Of a stretch of 64,000 bases of DNA, positions 8,052-17,454 are shown one piece after another. The notes beneath the pieces are model-generated. The model was not told the DNA's origin. It was given only the letters and a program-made list of their open reading frames with translations, and ran no database searches. A program made the translations under genes and the position numbers. This DNA is from Paenibacillus sp. FSL R5-0517 (GTDB lineage Bacteria; Bacillota; Bacilli; Paenibacillales; Paenibacillaceae), in NCBI RefSeq assembly GCF_037974355.1, contig NZ_CP150235.1, positions 6,820,001 through 6,884,000 on the forward strand, in the 5' to 3' direction. Positions within the stretch are counted from its first letter, which is position 1; each line of letters begins with the position of its first letter.

Positions 8052-11000
8052 TTACCACAGATCTTCGGGGATGTACTTCAGCATCGTTTCGGAGCCATCT
8101 TCATTGATCTTAAACGTATGGGTTCTCGTTGCTTCCTCAACATGTCCAAATGACCATTTGTCCAAACGGTTGTCTGGATATGAAGGTTCCGCTCCAGTCA
8201 GAGGACCTCTATACAGCATTCCGTTAATCATCTTAACGGCTTCCTCTCGGGTAATCTGACTTCCAGGTTGGAAGGAAGCATCTTTATACCCTGATACGAT
8301 ACCGAAACGAAAAACTTCATCGATGGACTGCTCCGCCCAGTTCCCCTCAATATCTGTAAACGAACTGATTCTCAAGATATGGTCCATCTTCAGCTCTTTG
8401 GCAACACCAAGATAACGCGCAATGGCTGTTGCCAGCTCTGCTCTTGTAATGGGCTGATCCGGTCTGAATGTATGATCCGCATAGCCTTTAAATATTCCTT
8501 TATTTGCAACAGCTTCGATATAATCGGCACCCCAGTAATCTGTAGCAACATCACTGTACAGCTCGACGTGTCGAACCTCATCTTGCAAATGAAGCGTCCG
8601 GGCAAAAATAGCTGCAATCTCTGCACGAGTGATGAGCTTTTCCGGTTTCACCTTACCGTCTGGGTACCCCATAATATAACGGTCATGTTTGTGCTCATAA
8701 CGATTAGAGTACAACATCACTTTAATCAAGGACGTATCGTCTTGTGTATTTATAAGCGTAAGCTTATGATCTGAGCCGACCTCTGCGGTAACAGAAGCAT
8801 AGATCTCGCCTTCTGTCATTTCGTTAACCTTTAATTTAAACGTCAGTTGGCCACGCGTGTCTCCCGCCAGCTTACCAACATTCCATTTTATTTCTTGGCC
8901 GGTAACAACGCCGCCGTTGGCATCAACTACACTCATTCCCGCCGGGATCGTAGATTTAACATACAATCCATCAGCCTCAGTTAACGTTTTATTGGCGTAA
9001 ATCACCGTAAAGGTTAGAATATCGTCTTCTCTGCCCTTCATTTTGTCCACAAGAATGGCTGTGGCAAAGTCGATTGGCTTGGTCGTTATGGTTGTCGGAG
9101 GCTCGGTCGTTGTGACTGGCGGCCTGACGGAATCAGTCGTTACAACTGGAGAACCCCCTCCGTTGGATGTCGGCAGTGGCGTCATGCTAAAGTCGTACAG
9201 CACAATCTCCGTACCTACATGAATTAGCGGCTGGTTCGTATCGACAACTCTGCTATCAAAGTCCTTATATCCTGCTTTGGTCGCGGTTAAGTAGTAATCT
9301 GTATGCGGAAATACCATGAACGCATACTGCCCAGTCGCATCGCTCGTCTGTGGGTTCGCGTTATCCGCTGGTGGGAAATTGACCACAGGTGGCAAGTTGA
9401 CCACCGTTCCGTTGCTGTAATGAAGCGTAACGATTGCACCGGATATTGGACGACCGGTTACGGAATCGGTAATTGTACCGTATGGGTCAATGAGTACCTC
9501 ACTAATACTGATTTGTCCGTCTGAACTGATTTCAATATCAGCATGGCCGACAACAATAGGTTGTGTTCCACCGCCCGGAAGCGGAATGTTATAGATGACA
9601 TTAGCAGTGTAGCTGCCCTTAAGCACACTGTCGATATTGAATATTCCATCAGAGTCAACTTGGCCTGTATGAGCCCCATTGCCGTCATTGATTATAACCG
9701 TATAACCGCCGCCCACCGTTCCGTTGAGTGCCAGGGATCCACCCTGTGATGTTTCCACCAAGACAACACCAGAGACTGTTTTATTCCCCTCAAAGGATCG
9801 GCCATCCACACTGGCATTTACTGGAACACTCTGATTAAACGTGACGGATTTTTTCTGTCCGCCAATATCTACTTGCTTCGTAATGGATACATCGTACGTC
9901 ACATTACCCTGCGGTACAGCCAGGGTGTATACTCCATCATCCGCTGTAACTGCAACAGCATGAAAATCAGCAATGCCGTCACCGTCAAAATCTTTGCTTA
10001 CTTTGATTAAAGCCCCTTTTACAGGGTGACCTACCTGGTCTGTGACGACGCCCGTAATAACACCAGGGGTAATGGTAATATAGATGGTGTCACTCACATG
10101 GAGACCTCTAGGTTTATCGTCAACCGTTGCTGTCAGCGGTATGGACGCAGACCCCGTACCACCAAGAACTGCCGCGGTGAAGGTTGTAGTTGCGATGCCA
10201 TCGGTATCCGTTAAGACACTTACTGTGTTGGAGTTTCCAACAAAATGACCATAAGTTGTATCTGGCACATCAAATACGACTTCAATCCCTGCCTGAGGAC
10301 GACCTTCTTTATCAGTCACTACCGACTTAAAGATGGATGTAGATGTGCCGTTACCAAGTATCGACGATGGGTTGGCTGTCAACGTTATTTCGAACTCCAC
10401 AAGCTCGAAGTCCTGAATAACAACCCCGTTCCCATTGCCGTTGACCGTAGATACGGAAACTTCTCTATGAGCGTGGCTATACTTGTCGCTAATCACTTCT
10501 AACATATATTTATTGATCACAACATCTTCAAAGATGTACTTGCCATCTGAATCCGATGTGACCCGTCCCTTCTCTTTACCTGCAAGGTCACGTAGAATTA
10601 CTGTTGCGCCTAAGATCGGATTCCCGGTTTCTTTATCCATGACCGTTCCGGCAATGCTCGGGTTGGTCATTGTGATTGTCACCGTGGCTATATTGGACTG
10701 ACCTGTTCCGTCAGAGGCTTGATAGGTGAACGTTACACTGCCGGAAGCTTCTTCTTTTGCCTCGAACGTGAAGGAGCCGTCGGAACTGGCAGTCAGCGTA
10801 CCTTTGCTTGCGTCGCTAATTGAACTGATATTCACTGCAATGAGGGTATCATTCCCTGCGCTAGTATCGTTGGATAAGATTCCGTTTTCTACCGGGACAG
10901 TCAACGTATTTCCTCTGACAACCTGATAGCTGTCATTCTTGGCAACAGGTACCGCTCTGAATTTTGCATAATAGTCTCCAGCTGCATGAACAGTAAAGGT

Positions 11001-14000
11001 ATACGCCGCAGCTGTACTTACTGGACTGCCTGTACCTTCTTCATTGTCATACCAACCTGTGAATGAATAGCCTACAGCCGGATTAGCCGTAATTATAGCT
11101 GTTTCGCCTAATCCATAAGTATCATCACCCGAAGTCGTGCCGCCATCATTCCCAATGACATGCGTAGTGATTGGCATCGTAATTGTGATCGTCACCGTCG
11201 CTACACTCGAATGAACAGTTCCGTCAAAGGCTTGGTACGTAAACGTCACCTTACCGAATGTGTTCTCCTCCGCACTGAACGTGAACGATCCGTCTGGGTC
11301 CACATTCAGCGTGCCCATACTTGGATCGCTGATGGAGCTGATATTCATTACGGTGAGCGGATGATCCTCATCATCCTTATCATTCGAGAGCAAACCTGTC
11401 TCGACTGGAACGGTGAGTGTATCCCCACTCTTTATGCGATAATTATCATTTTCTGCCACAGGCTCATGTGTAGAAACGGGTAGCGTAATCGTGATTGTCA
11501 CCGTAGCTTCATTCGAAAGGGCAATTCCATTATCAGCTTGGTAGGTGAACGTCACAGTACCAGACGCTTCGCTATCCGCCACGAACGTAAATGAGCCATC
11601 TGAATTCACATTAAGATCGCCTTTGCTCGGATCACTGATTGAGCCGATATTCACCGCCGTAAGTGGACGATTACCCGCATCTGTATCGTTCAGTAAGATA
11701 CCCTCTGCCACCGGAACGGTGAGCGTATCTCCCCGCAAGACACTATAAGTGTCATTTTCAGCGAAAGGCAGTGTATCAAATTTAGCATAATAGTCTTCAT
11801 CCGTCTGAACGGTAAACGTATAGGCTGAATCCATACTTACTGGAGTACCTGTGCCTGCTGTGTTGTCATACCATCCCACGAATATATAGCCTTGATCCGG
11901 GCTAGCTGTAAGTGTCGCTGAATCACCGATATTATAGGTGTTATCCCCTGCAGTCGTCCCACCAACAGTTCCGATGACATGTGTAGTGATTACTGCTGTT
12001 GTTACATCCGTTACATTGGTAGTTACTGTATTGGAACCCAGGTTCAATCCCGTTATTACAGCATTATCGCTGACTAATGTCTGCTGCGTGCTTGGTGCCG
12101 TTATAGTAAACGTGAGCACTTTGCTTCCGTTCGCGGGAACATCAATTCCCGTTTGAGTTTGACCGTCACTGGTGACGCTGAGTCCTGTTTTTGCCGTATT
12201 GGTATAGTTATAAATGGTGACTGTATAGTCCATAGAACCGTTCGTTTGAACTGTAGCTGGACCTTTCTTGTCGATTCCTATCATCAGATCAAGTCTACCA
12301 TTGTTTCCAAGTTTCATCGTCGCCTTGCCCTGGTTCAGCGACTCCTCGGTTACGTACGATGCACCGATTCCATCTGTTTTGGAGATCGTCTGCTTATTCG
12401 TTAAAGCAAGATAATAAGGGCTGTCCGTAGGCGGGAAGAAATAAGCTGCTGTCTTGGCCCCATCGATAGCATTACCCGAGTTGAGATAGCGGGATATTTC
12501 CCCGACTTGATTTGGTGATACCTGAAAAGTCGGTTTTACTTTATAGCTGAGCTTAAAAGAACCTTCTGTTGGTGGACTATACTCCCCAGACTGTGGGTTG
12601 GTCCGGTTTTTGAACCGGTAAATATGCTTCTGCATATCTTCAGCGTCAATATACCAGGTCAGACTGCTCACGCCTGCTACCGTCTTGATGACAGCCCTGC
12701 TCCCGTAGCCAGCAAACTGGTAGGCTGTTCCTCCGGTTATGGTCGTAGTTGTATCCACCGCTGCAACAGCATCCCCGATTCTCAAGGTGGACAGATCCAC
12801 GCTAAAGTCCTCGCTGATTTCGTCTGTGACCACGATGGCACTGGCTATATCAGCCGTCTCTGAGCCAAGATCGGTAGTCTCCGGTATATTCAGAAGTGGA
12901 AGTATGGTTGTAGTAGCTTCTACATCATTGGCCAATCCAGCAAAAGCTGAGCTGACGATGTCATAGGTCGGAGCAAATGTATAATAATTGCTGTAGACAA
13001 AGGAATCTGCGTAGTTAAAACCATTTGGCCCTTGGGCCGCATACGTTTTCAACCTTTCATACGTGTTCTTTGCCGTACCATAGTTATAATCACTATCTTC
13101 TTTATGATCGTTAACTCTTTTCGGGTCAAGACCCGCCCATGCGTAGACTGGCTGGCTACCACTATATGGTCCATTAATTGCCGTAGTGGAACCCAGTCCA
13201 ACCGTATACACTTTGGCCTGAGTGGATTCTCCTCCATTATAGGCAGTGTACTGACTATCCAGGAGACCCTTCATATAAGCGCCGGTGAGTATAGTCAGCG
13301 CTGCGATCTCCGGATCGCCTGTATTGGCCAGACTGGTACCGGCAGCAGCTGGCACATATTTGGTACCATCAGTGCCACTCTGATTATAGTTTGTGATCGT
13401 TGTAGCTTCGGTTAATGCATTGTTATAATCCGTTTCAAATGATTTGCCTTTTGGCGAAGAATACCATGCCTTCTTGGCATGAATCGCCGCCCCGTCCGAT
13501 AGAAGGAACAAATACGGCTGGCGCTTAGGTCCCGCACCCTTGGTTCCCACATTTCTCATCGTCTTCGAAACGCCATACATGATGCCATCCTGTGTTGGTG
13601 TTCCTGCCCCCAACGAAACTGCCGATTGTGTTCCAACAGCACCGCCATCCTTGGTCAGATTACTGTTCACCGTGATGGTTTGGTTCGTTGCATATTTCAA
13701 ATAATCTTCCGCTCCATGTCCTGAACTAAAATTGTAATGTCCTAGTTCCATAAACGTGCCGAGGTGGTTGGCGTTAGCCGATCCTCCAAACCAATAAACG
13801 GCAACGCGGTTATTGGGATTGGCATCCATGACTGTGCGGATTGCATCATTGGCAGCCTTGGCCATCGCCTCGACACGATAGTATACACCGGGTCCACCTG
13901 CTGTTTCCGCTATTTCTCTGCCATTCATATTGCCCATAGACGAACTCATGTCCAATATGAAGGTTACATCTGCCGCAGGACCGTCAGCACTGCCGCTCCC

Positions 14001-14330
14001 TCCGACACCTGGATTGGTCGAATTTGCCGTCATATATTCTTGTGCTAGCGCTGACAATTTCACATTGAAACTGCCATCACCCTCTGCTGTGACGCTCTTG
14101 TCCGTCCAGATACGCCCGTCTGATGCAGCTGAACCAAAACCGCTAGGCGGCGTATCCGTCACCGGGTCAGCAGTTAACTTGACCTGGTATTGACCGTAAT
14201 TCGTCTCCGCCATAGTTGGCGCGATTGCCGCATTGGCCACTGAGCCGTCCAAAGGGGCCAAACCACTAACCCCAAACATTAGACACACCGTAAGCAGAAT
14301 TGAAATACATTTTTTAATATCGTTGTTCAT
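8052..14330 (-). CDS. Giant vWA / cadherin-like / SLH surface protein, 2092 aa
   Basis: Signal peptide about 1-35. A von Willebrand A domain spans about 120-470 with a MIDAS-type DMSSS motif near residue 128. A DUF11-like segment near 690-780 is followed by two GWYDN-containing InlB/bacterial-repeat modules (about 783-857 and 1055-1130), alternating with three cadherin-like/Big_9-type modules (about 858-950, 958-1055, 1130-1220; each with ENDxYxVxxGDTLTVPV and DGSFTF). Then come carboxypeptidase-regulatory-like folds (about 1228-1310, 1423-1510, 1520-1590, 1615-1700), a Big_1/invasin-like domain (about 1312-1415), a Pro/Thr linker, another DUF11 (about 1750-1860), and C-terminal SLH repeats (about 1880-2060, YIMGYPDGKVKPEKLITRAE). 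RBS GGAGGAAATAAGG precedes the ATG. Likely a wall-bound adhesin. Confidence 0.88.
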   Translation of the reverse strand: MNNDIKKCISILLTVCLMFGVSGLAPLDGSVANAAIAPTMAETNYGQYQVKLTADPVTDTPPSGFGSAASDGRIWTDKSVTAEGDGSFNVKLSALAQEYMTANSTNPGVGGSGSADGPAADVTFILDMSSSMGNMNGREIAETAGGPGVYYRVEAMAKAANDAIRTVMDANPNNRVAVYWFGGSANANHLGTFMELGHYNFSSGHGAEDYLKYATNQTITVNSNLTKDGGAVGTQSAVSLGAGTPTQDGIMYGVSKTMRNVGTKGAGPKRQPYLFLLSDGAAIHAKKAWYSSPKGKSFETDYNNALTEATTITNYNQSGTDGTKYVPAAAGTSLANTGDPEIAALTILTGAYMKGLLDSQYTAYNGGESTQAKVYTVGLGSTTAINGPYSGSQPVYAWAGLDPKRVNDHKEDSDYNYGTAKNTYERLKTYAAQGPNGFNYADSFVYSNYYTFAPTYDIVSSAFAGLANDVEATTTILPLLNIPETTDLGSETADIASAIVVTDEISEDFSVDLSTLRIGDAVAAVDTTTTITGGTAYQFAGYGSRAVIKTVAGVSSLTWYIDAEDMQKHIYRFKNRTNPQSGEYSPPTEGSFKLSYKVKPTFQVSPNQVGEISRYLNSGNAIDGAKTAAYFFPPTDSPYYLALTNKQTISKTDGIGASYVTEESLNQGKATMKLGNNGRLDLMIGIDKKGPATVQTNGSMDYTVTIYNYTNTAKTGLSVTSDGQTQTGIDVPANGSKVLTFTITAPSTQQTLVSDNAVITGLNLGSNTVTTNVTDVTTAVITTHVIGTVGGTTAGDNTYNIGDSATLTASPDQGYIFVGWYDNTAGTGTPVSMDSAYTFTVQTDEDYYAKFDTLPFAENDTYSVLRGDTLTVPVAEGILLNDTDAGNRPLTAVNIGSISDPSKGDLNVNSDGSFTFVADSEASGTVTFTYQADNGIALSNEATVTITITLPVSTHEPVAENDNYRIKSGDTLTVPVETGLLSNDKDDEDHPLTVMNISSISDPSMGTLNVDPDGSFTFSAEENTFGKVTFTYQAFDGTVHSSVATVTITITMPITTHVIGNDGGTTSGDDTYGLGETAIITANPAVGYSFTGWYDNEEGTGSPVSTAAAYTFTVHAAGDYYAKFRAVPVAKNDSYQVVRGNTLTVPVENGILSNDTSAGNDTLIAVNISSISDASKGTLTASSDGSFTFEAKEEASGSVTFTYQASDGTGQSNIATVTITMTNPSIAGTVMDKETGNPILGATVILRDLAGKEKGRVTSDSDGKYIFEDVVINKYMLEVISDKYSHAHREVSVSTVNGNGNGVVIQDFELVEFEITLTANPSSILGNGTSTSIFKSVVTDKEGRPQAGIEVVFDVPDTTYGHFVGNSNTVSVLTDTDGIATTTFTAAVLGGTGSASIPLTATVDDKPRGLHVSDTIYITITPGVITGVVTDQVGHPVKGALIKVSKDFDGDGIADFHAVAVTADDGVYTLAVPQGNVTYDVSITKQVDIGGQKKSVTFNQSVPVNASVDGRSFEGNKTVSGVVLVETSQGGSLALNGTVGGGYTVIINDGNGAHTGQVDSDGIFNIDSVLKGSYTANVIYNIPLPGGGTQPIVVGHADIEISSDGQISISEVLIDPYGTITDSVTGRPISGAIVTLHYSNGTVVNLPPVVNFPPADNANPQTSDATGQYAFMVFPHTDYYLTATKAGYKDFDSRVVDTNQPLIHVGTEIVLYDFSMTPLPTSNGGGSPVVTTDSVRPPVTTTEPPTTITTKPIDFATAILVDKMKGREDDILTFTVIYANKTLTEADGLYVKSTIPAGMSVVDANGGVVTGQEIKWNVGKLAGDTRGQLTFKLKVNEMTEGEIYASVTAEVGSDHKLTLINTQDDTSLIKVMLYSNRYEHKHDRYIMGYPDGKVKPEKLITRAEIAAIFARTLHLQDEVRHVELYSDVATDYWGADYIEAVANKGIFKGYADHTFRPDQPITRAELATAIARYLGVAKELKMDHILRISSFTDIEGNWAEQSIDEVFRFGIVSGYKDASFQPGSQITREEAVKMINGMLYRGPLTGAEPSYPDNRLDKWSFGHVEEATRTHTFKINEDGSETMLKYIPEDLW

Positions 14331-14858
14331 CCTTATTTCCTCCGTACAAAAATGAAATGTAAAATATACTGCATCCTAATACAGCAAAGTCCTTGTGCTT
14401 CTTCGTCTACAACCCACACTGTTCAAAAACGATCTATTGCAACGTTTATTACCTTCTTCCCGTCTCCAGATTTATTGCGATTTTTAGTATAATCATTTAC
14501 TCTAAACAAAAACTGAACAAGAACGTGATGACAGTTGTTTTTACCTGATGGAATTACAAAAATTGAAGTGGTAATAGTAGAATTGGAAGAATAGAGGATG
14601 TATGATTGCGAGAATTTATTCTTACATAGCATGAAGAGGAATTAATTAGTGAATTGAAAATATAAAACGCCATAGCTCTGCTTTCTTAAAATTTAAAATT
14701 GTACAACATGACGAAAACGCAAACGGGACAAAGCAGGATGAATCTCTGCTTTGTCCCGTTTGAACGTATCGGTGTTCATTCTTTTCACCGATGTATATTT
14801 TTAAGGGCTTTTGAGACAGCCCCGCGATTATATAAAATTTCAAGGAGGAAATGTAGAA
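14331..14858. other. 528-bp intergenic region
   Basis: AT-rich spacer between the giant SLH gene and the DJ-1-like gene. It holds the perfect 16-bp inverted repeat at 14721-14761 and, further right, GGGCTTTTGAGACAGCCCC near 14802-14821, which looks like the kind of sequence found at insertion-sequence ends. No gene is supported. Confidence 0.4.
14721..14761. repeat. Perfect 16-bp inverted repeat
   Basis: AAACGGGACAAAGCAG and its exact complement separated by GATGAATCT. It lies about 100 nt beyond the stop of the minus-strand DJ-1-like gene. A weak T-rich stretch (GCGTTTTCG) follows on the minus strand, so it may serve as a terminator; it may equally be a relic of a mobile element end. Confidence 0.6.
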
Positions 14859-15377
14859 TTAGCTTAATGCTTTTACCAAAGATTCTCCAAATTCTTTAGC
14901 ACCATCTGGACCATCACCAGTGATAATATCATCATGAGCAACAACATGTTTTTCAACATATGTTACTTTATTCGCTTTTAATTGATCTTTTTGTACATCT
15001 ACTGGATAACAAGTAGCCTCTCTTCCGGTAAGTAAACCGGTTTTAGCTACAGTAACCGCACCTGCACAGATTCCTGTTACAAGAACTTTATCCGTGTACG
15101 CTTGTTTCAAGTAATCTTGTAATTCTTGATTCCCCCATAGATGATCGTTCGTGCCGGATCCACCAATAACGGATACAACATCATAATCAGAAGCAATAAC
15201 GTCTGAGAAAATGACCTCAGCAGTTGCTTTACCTTCATAATCCCCTATGATTTCACCTGTTTTTGTACTTGCAATGGTCACATCAATTCCGTTGCTTTCC
15301 AATTCGGCTTTTGGTTGAAATAATTCGTCCTCATTGAAACGTTCTGGTGGTATAATAAAGAGTGCTTTTTTACTCAT
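14859..15377 (-). CDS. DJ-1/PfpI family protein
   Basis: 172 aa, the usual size for the family. It has the Rossmann-like DJ-1/PfpI fold with the nucleophile-elbow cysteine in VTGICAGAV (about residue 99) and a candidate partner glutamate early in the chain (PPERFNEDE). A preceding GGSGT segment fits the oxyanion region. Members act as stress-protective glyoxalase/deglycase-like enzymes, chaperones or proteases; the exact reaction cannot be read from sequence. RBS AGGAGG before the ATG. Divergent from an HxlR-type regulator 148 bp away, which makes regulation by that neighbour likely. Confidence 0.88.
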   Translation of the reverse strand: MSKKALFIIPPERFNEDELFQPKAELESNGIDVTIASTKTGEIIGDYEGKATAEVIFSDVIASDYDVVSVIGGSGTNDHLWGNQELQDYLKQAYTDKVLVTGICAGAVTVAKTGLLTGREATCYPVDVQKDQLKANKVTYVEKHVVAHDDIITGDGPDGAKEFGESLVKALS

Positions 15378-15444
15378 TTGTAGTTCCTCCTAGGTAGTGA
15401 AAAAGATTTGCCGGTAAGACGACTATTTCATTCTACTGCTTGTT

Positions 15445-15461
15445 TTCTTCACTGTGAAGAA
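15445..15461. promoter_or_regulatory. Candidate HxlR operator palindrome
   Basis: TTCTTCA-CTG-TGAAGAA, perfect 7-bp arms, in the 148-bp divergent gap between the DJ-1-like gene and the HxlR regulator. The regulator assignment is inferred from position only. Confidence 0.4.
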
Positions 15462-15525
15462 TGCACTTTTGTGTAAGAAGGTTACCTACAGGTTACAATT
15501 GATAGGAATAAGGGGGTACGAGCCT

Positions 15526-15915
15526 ATGCCAGATACTTTTAGAGATGAAGTTAAAGAAAAGATCATAAATGGTGATTATAATTGTGAAAAAGAACTTACC
15601 TTATCCATTCTAAGTGGTAAATGGAAAATTGTTATTTTATGGCATTTAGGTGTAGAAGGACCCTATCGGTTTAGTGATCTGCAAAGGCTTTTTCCAAAAA
15701 TATCTCATAAAATTTTAACGAATCAATTAAGAGAACTGATGGAAGATGGAATAGTTCATCGCGAGGTTTATCCAGAAGTTCCACCCAAAGTGGAATATTC
15801 CATGACTGAATTGGGAATGACTCTACTTCCTATCGTTGAAATGATGTATGAATGGGGAAAAAATCGGATAGCAGAAATCATAAAAGAAATAGATATTCCG
15901 GAATCAAACAATTAA
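15526..15915 (+). CDS. HxlR-family winged-helix transcriptional regulator
   Basis: 129 aa from ATG 15526, chosen because AAGGGGG lies 9 nt upstream; an in-frame upstream ATG at 15454 has no RBS. Typical HxlR sequence: a cysteine near the N terminus (DYNCEKELTLSILSGKWKIVILWHL), a winged-helix region with RFSDLQRLFPKISHKILTNQLRELMEDG, and the wing VPPKVEYSMTELG. The N-terminal cysteine is the redox/electrophile-sensing residue in family members such as YodB and HypR, so it may sense thiol stress and control the divergent DJ-1-like gene. A dimeric DNA-binding protein. Confidence 0.9.
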   Translation: MPDTFRDEVKEKIINGDYNCEKELTLSILSGKWKIVILWHLGVEGPYRFSDLQRLFPKISHKILTNQLRELMEDGIVHREVYPEVPPKVEYSMTELGMTLLPIVEMMYEWGKNRIAEIIKEIDIPESNN

Positions 15916-16100
15916 GCCTCCACTCATCGTTCCTTCCTTTATATGATCTCCCTGGCGTTACTTTTCAAATCAATTCGTTTAATTGGCCTTCACCTCTGTA
16001 TTCAACTAAAATTCATTTATGCTTAAGACCTTAAGGCTAGTGATCATTTCAATATAGTACTAATAAAGGGCATACTAATAAGGAAAGGATGTGGTTCATC

Positions 16101-17129
16101 ATGACTACAATGAAGGCGGTAGGATTAACTCGTTACCTTCCAATTGACGATCCCCAAAGCCTGGTGGACATAGTTGTAGAAAAACCAAAAGCAACAGGTC
16201 GTGACATTTTGGTCAAAGTTGCGGCCATATCGGTCAATCCTGTAGATACAAAGGTACGAGCTCCTAAGGAAAGAGTGGAGGAAAACCCTAAAATTCTAGG
16301 TTGGGATGTAGCAGGGGTCGTGGAAGAGACAGGACCGGACTGTTCATTGTTTCGTCCCGGAGATGAAGTTTTTTATGCTGGCAGTATTGCACGACAAGGC
16401 GGAAACAGTGAATACCATCTGGTCGATGAACGAATCGTCGGGCGCAAACCTGTTTCCTTAAGTTTTGTGGAAGCCGCCGCTCTTCCCCTAACCTCCATTA
16501 CAGCTTGGGAAGCATTATTCACCCGAATGTCTATTTCCCAAGATCCGGGCCTCAATAAAGGAAAGACTCTGCTGATCATTGGTGCAGCCGGGGGTGTAGG
16601 TTCCATTGCCACTCAGCTTGCAAAACAAGCGGGGCTTACTGTAGTCGGAACTGCTTCCCGATCGGAAACGGTTAACTGGGTTAAATCGATGGGCGCGGAC
16701 TATACCATTAATCACCATGAACCGCTCCTTCCACAACTTCAAGCAATTGGATTTACAAACGTTCCGTATATTTTTTGCCTGAATGCGTTGGAAAAACACT
16801 GGGCCGGTATTAGCGAAGCTATCTCTCCGCAAGGCGTTGTAAGCGCAATTGATGATCCAACCTCTCCACTGGACCTCAAATTGCTTAAGCAAAAAAGCGT
16901 CACCTTCGTATGGGAGTTTATGTTTACTCGCGCTATTTACGAAACAGATGACATGATTGAGCAGCATTTATTGCTTAATCGTATTGCTGATGCTGTGGAC
17001 CATCAAAAATTAAAGACAACACTGACCGAGGTTCTTGGACCCATCTCAGCAGAGAATCTCCGTCAAGCCCACAAATTTTTGGAGAGCAATAGGACGATCG
17101 GTAAAATTGTATTAGAAGGTTTTATTTGA
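16101..17129 (+). CDS. Zinc-type alcohol dehydrogenase-like protein (MDR superfamily)
   Basis: 342 aa. The ATG at 16101 is preferred because the AAGGAAAGG RBS abuts the alternative ATG at 16089. N-terminal GroES-like domain (about 30-130) with the substrate-side motif GWDVAGVVEETG; NAD(P)-binding Rossmann domain with GAAGGVGSIATQLAKQ (about 158-175). It lacks the catalytic-zinc and structural-zinc cysteine clusters, as in the adh_fam_1/quinone oxidoreductase-like group, so it is probably an NADPH-dependent reductase of quinones or enones. About 185 bp downstream of the hxlR gene in the same orientation. A terminator follows at 17211-17247. Confidence 0.88.
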   Translation: MTTMKAVGLTRYLPIDDPQSLVDIVVEKPKATGRDILVKVAAISVNPVDTKVRAPKERVEENPKILGWDVAGVVEETGPDCSLFRPGDEVFYAGSIARQGGNSEYHLVDERIVGRKPVSLSFVEAAALPLTSITAWEALFTRMSISQDPGLNKGKTLLIIGAAGGVGSIATQLAKQAGLTVVGTASRSETVNWVKSMGADYTINHHEPLLPQLQAIGFTNVPYIFCLNALEKHWAGISEAISPQGVVSAIDDPTSPLDLKLLKQKSVTFVWEFMFTRAIYETDDMIEQHLLLNRIADAVDHQKLKTTLTEVLGPISAENLRQAHKFLESNRTIGKIVLEGFI

Positions 17130-17210
17130 AAACCTGTTTGCAGAGAGTATTAAAAAATGAGGTTTCTCAATAAATCTGTGATTCGATAATTGCAATTAGA
17201 GATAAATATT

Positions 17211-17247
17211 AAGGCCATCCTTTTGTGGGATGGCCCTTTCTTTTCTG
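17211..17247 (+). terminator. Rho-independent terminator after the MDR reductase gene
   Basis: Stem AAGGCCATCC / GGATGGCCCTT with a 7-nt loop followed by TCTTTTC, 80 nt beyond the stop. The rest of the 325-bp gap up to 17454 shows no gene. Confidence 0.8.
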
Positions 17248-17454
17248 GTTTTTGCTAAAGTAACGTACCCGAAGCGTCTGGCTTGCCTTAACTAATAAAT
17301 ATTGATCTCTGGACACAACCCCACGAAATAGGGATTTCATATAATAATGGAGTAGCAATATCAGAAAAAACACGAATGCATAATCCTCACTCTCCAATTC
17401 CATAATAGATCCATTCGTGCAGAATTCAAAGCATGTTATTACAGGAGGGCGATT

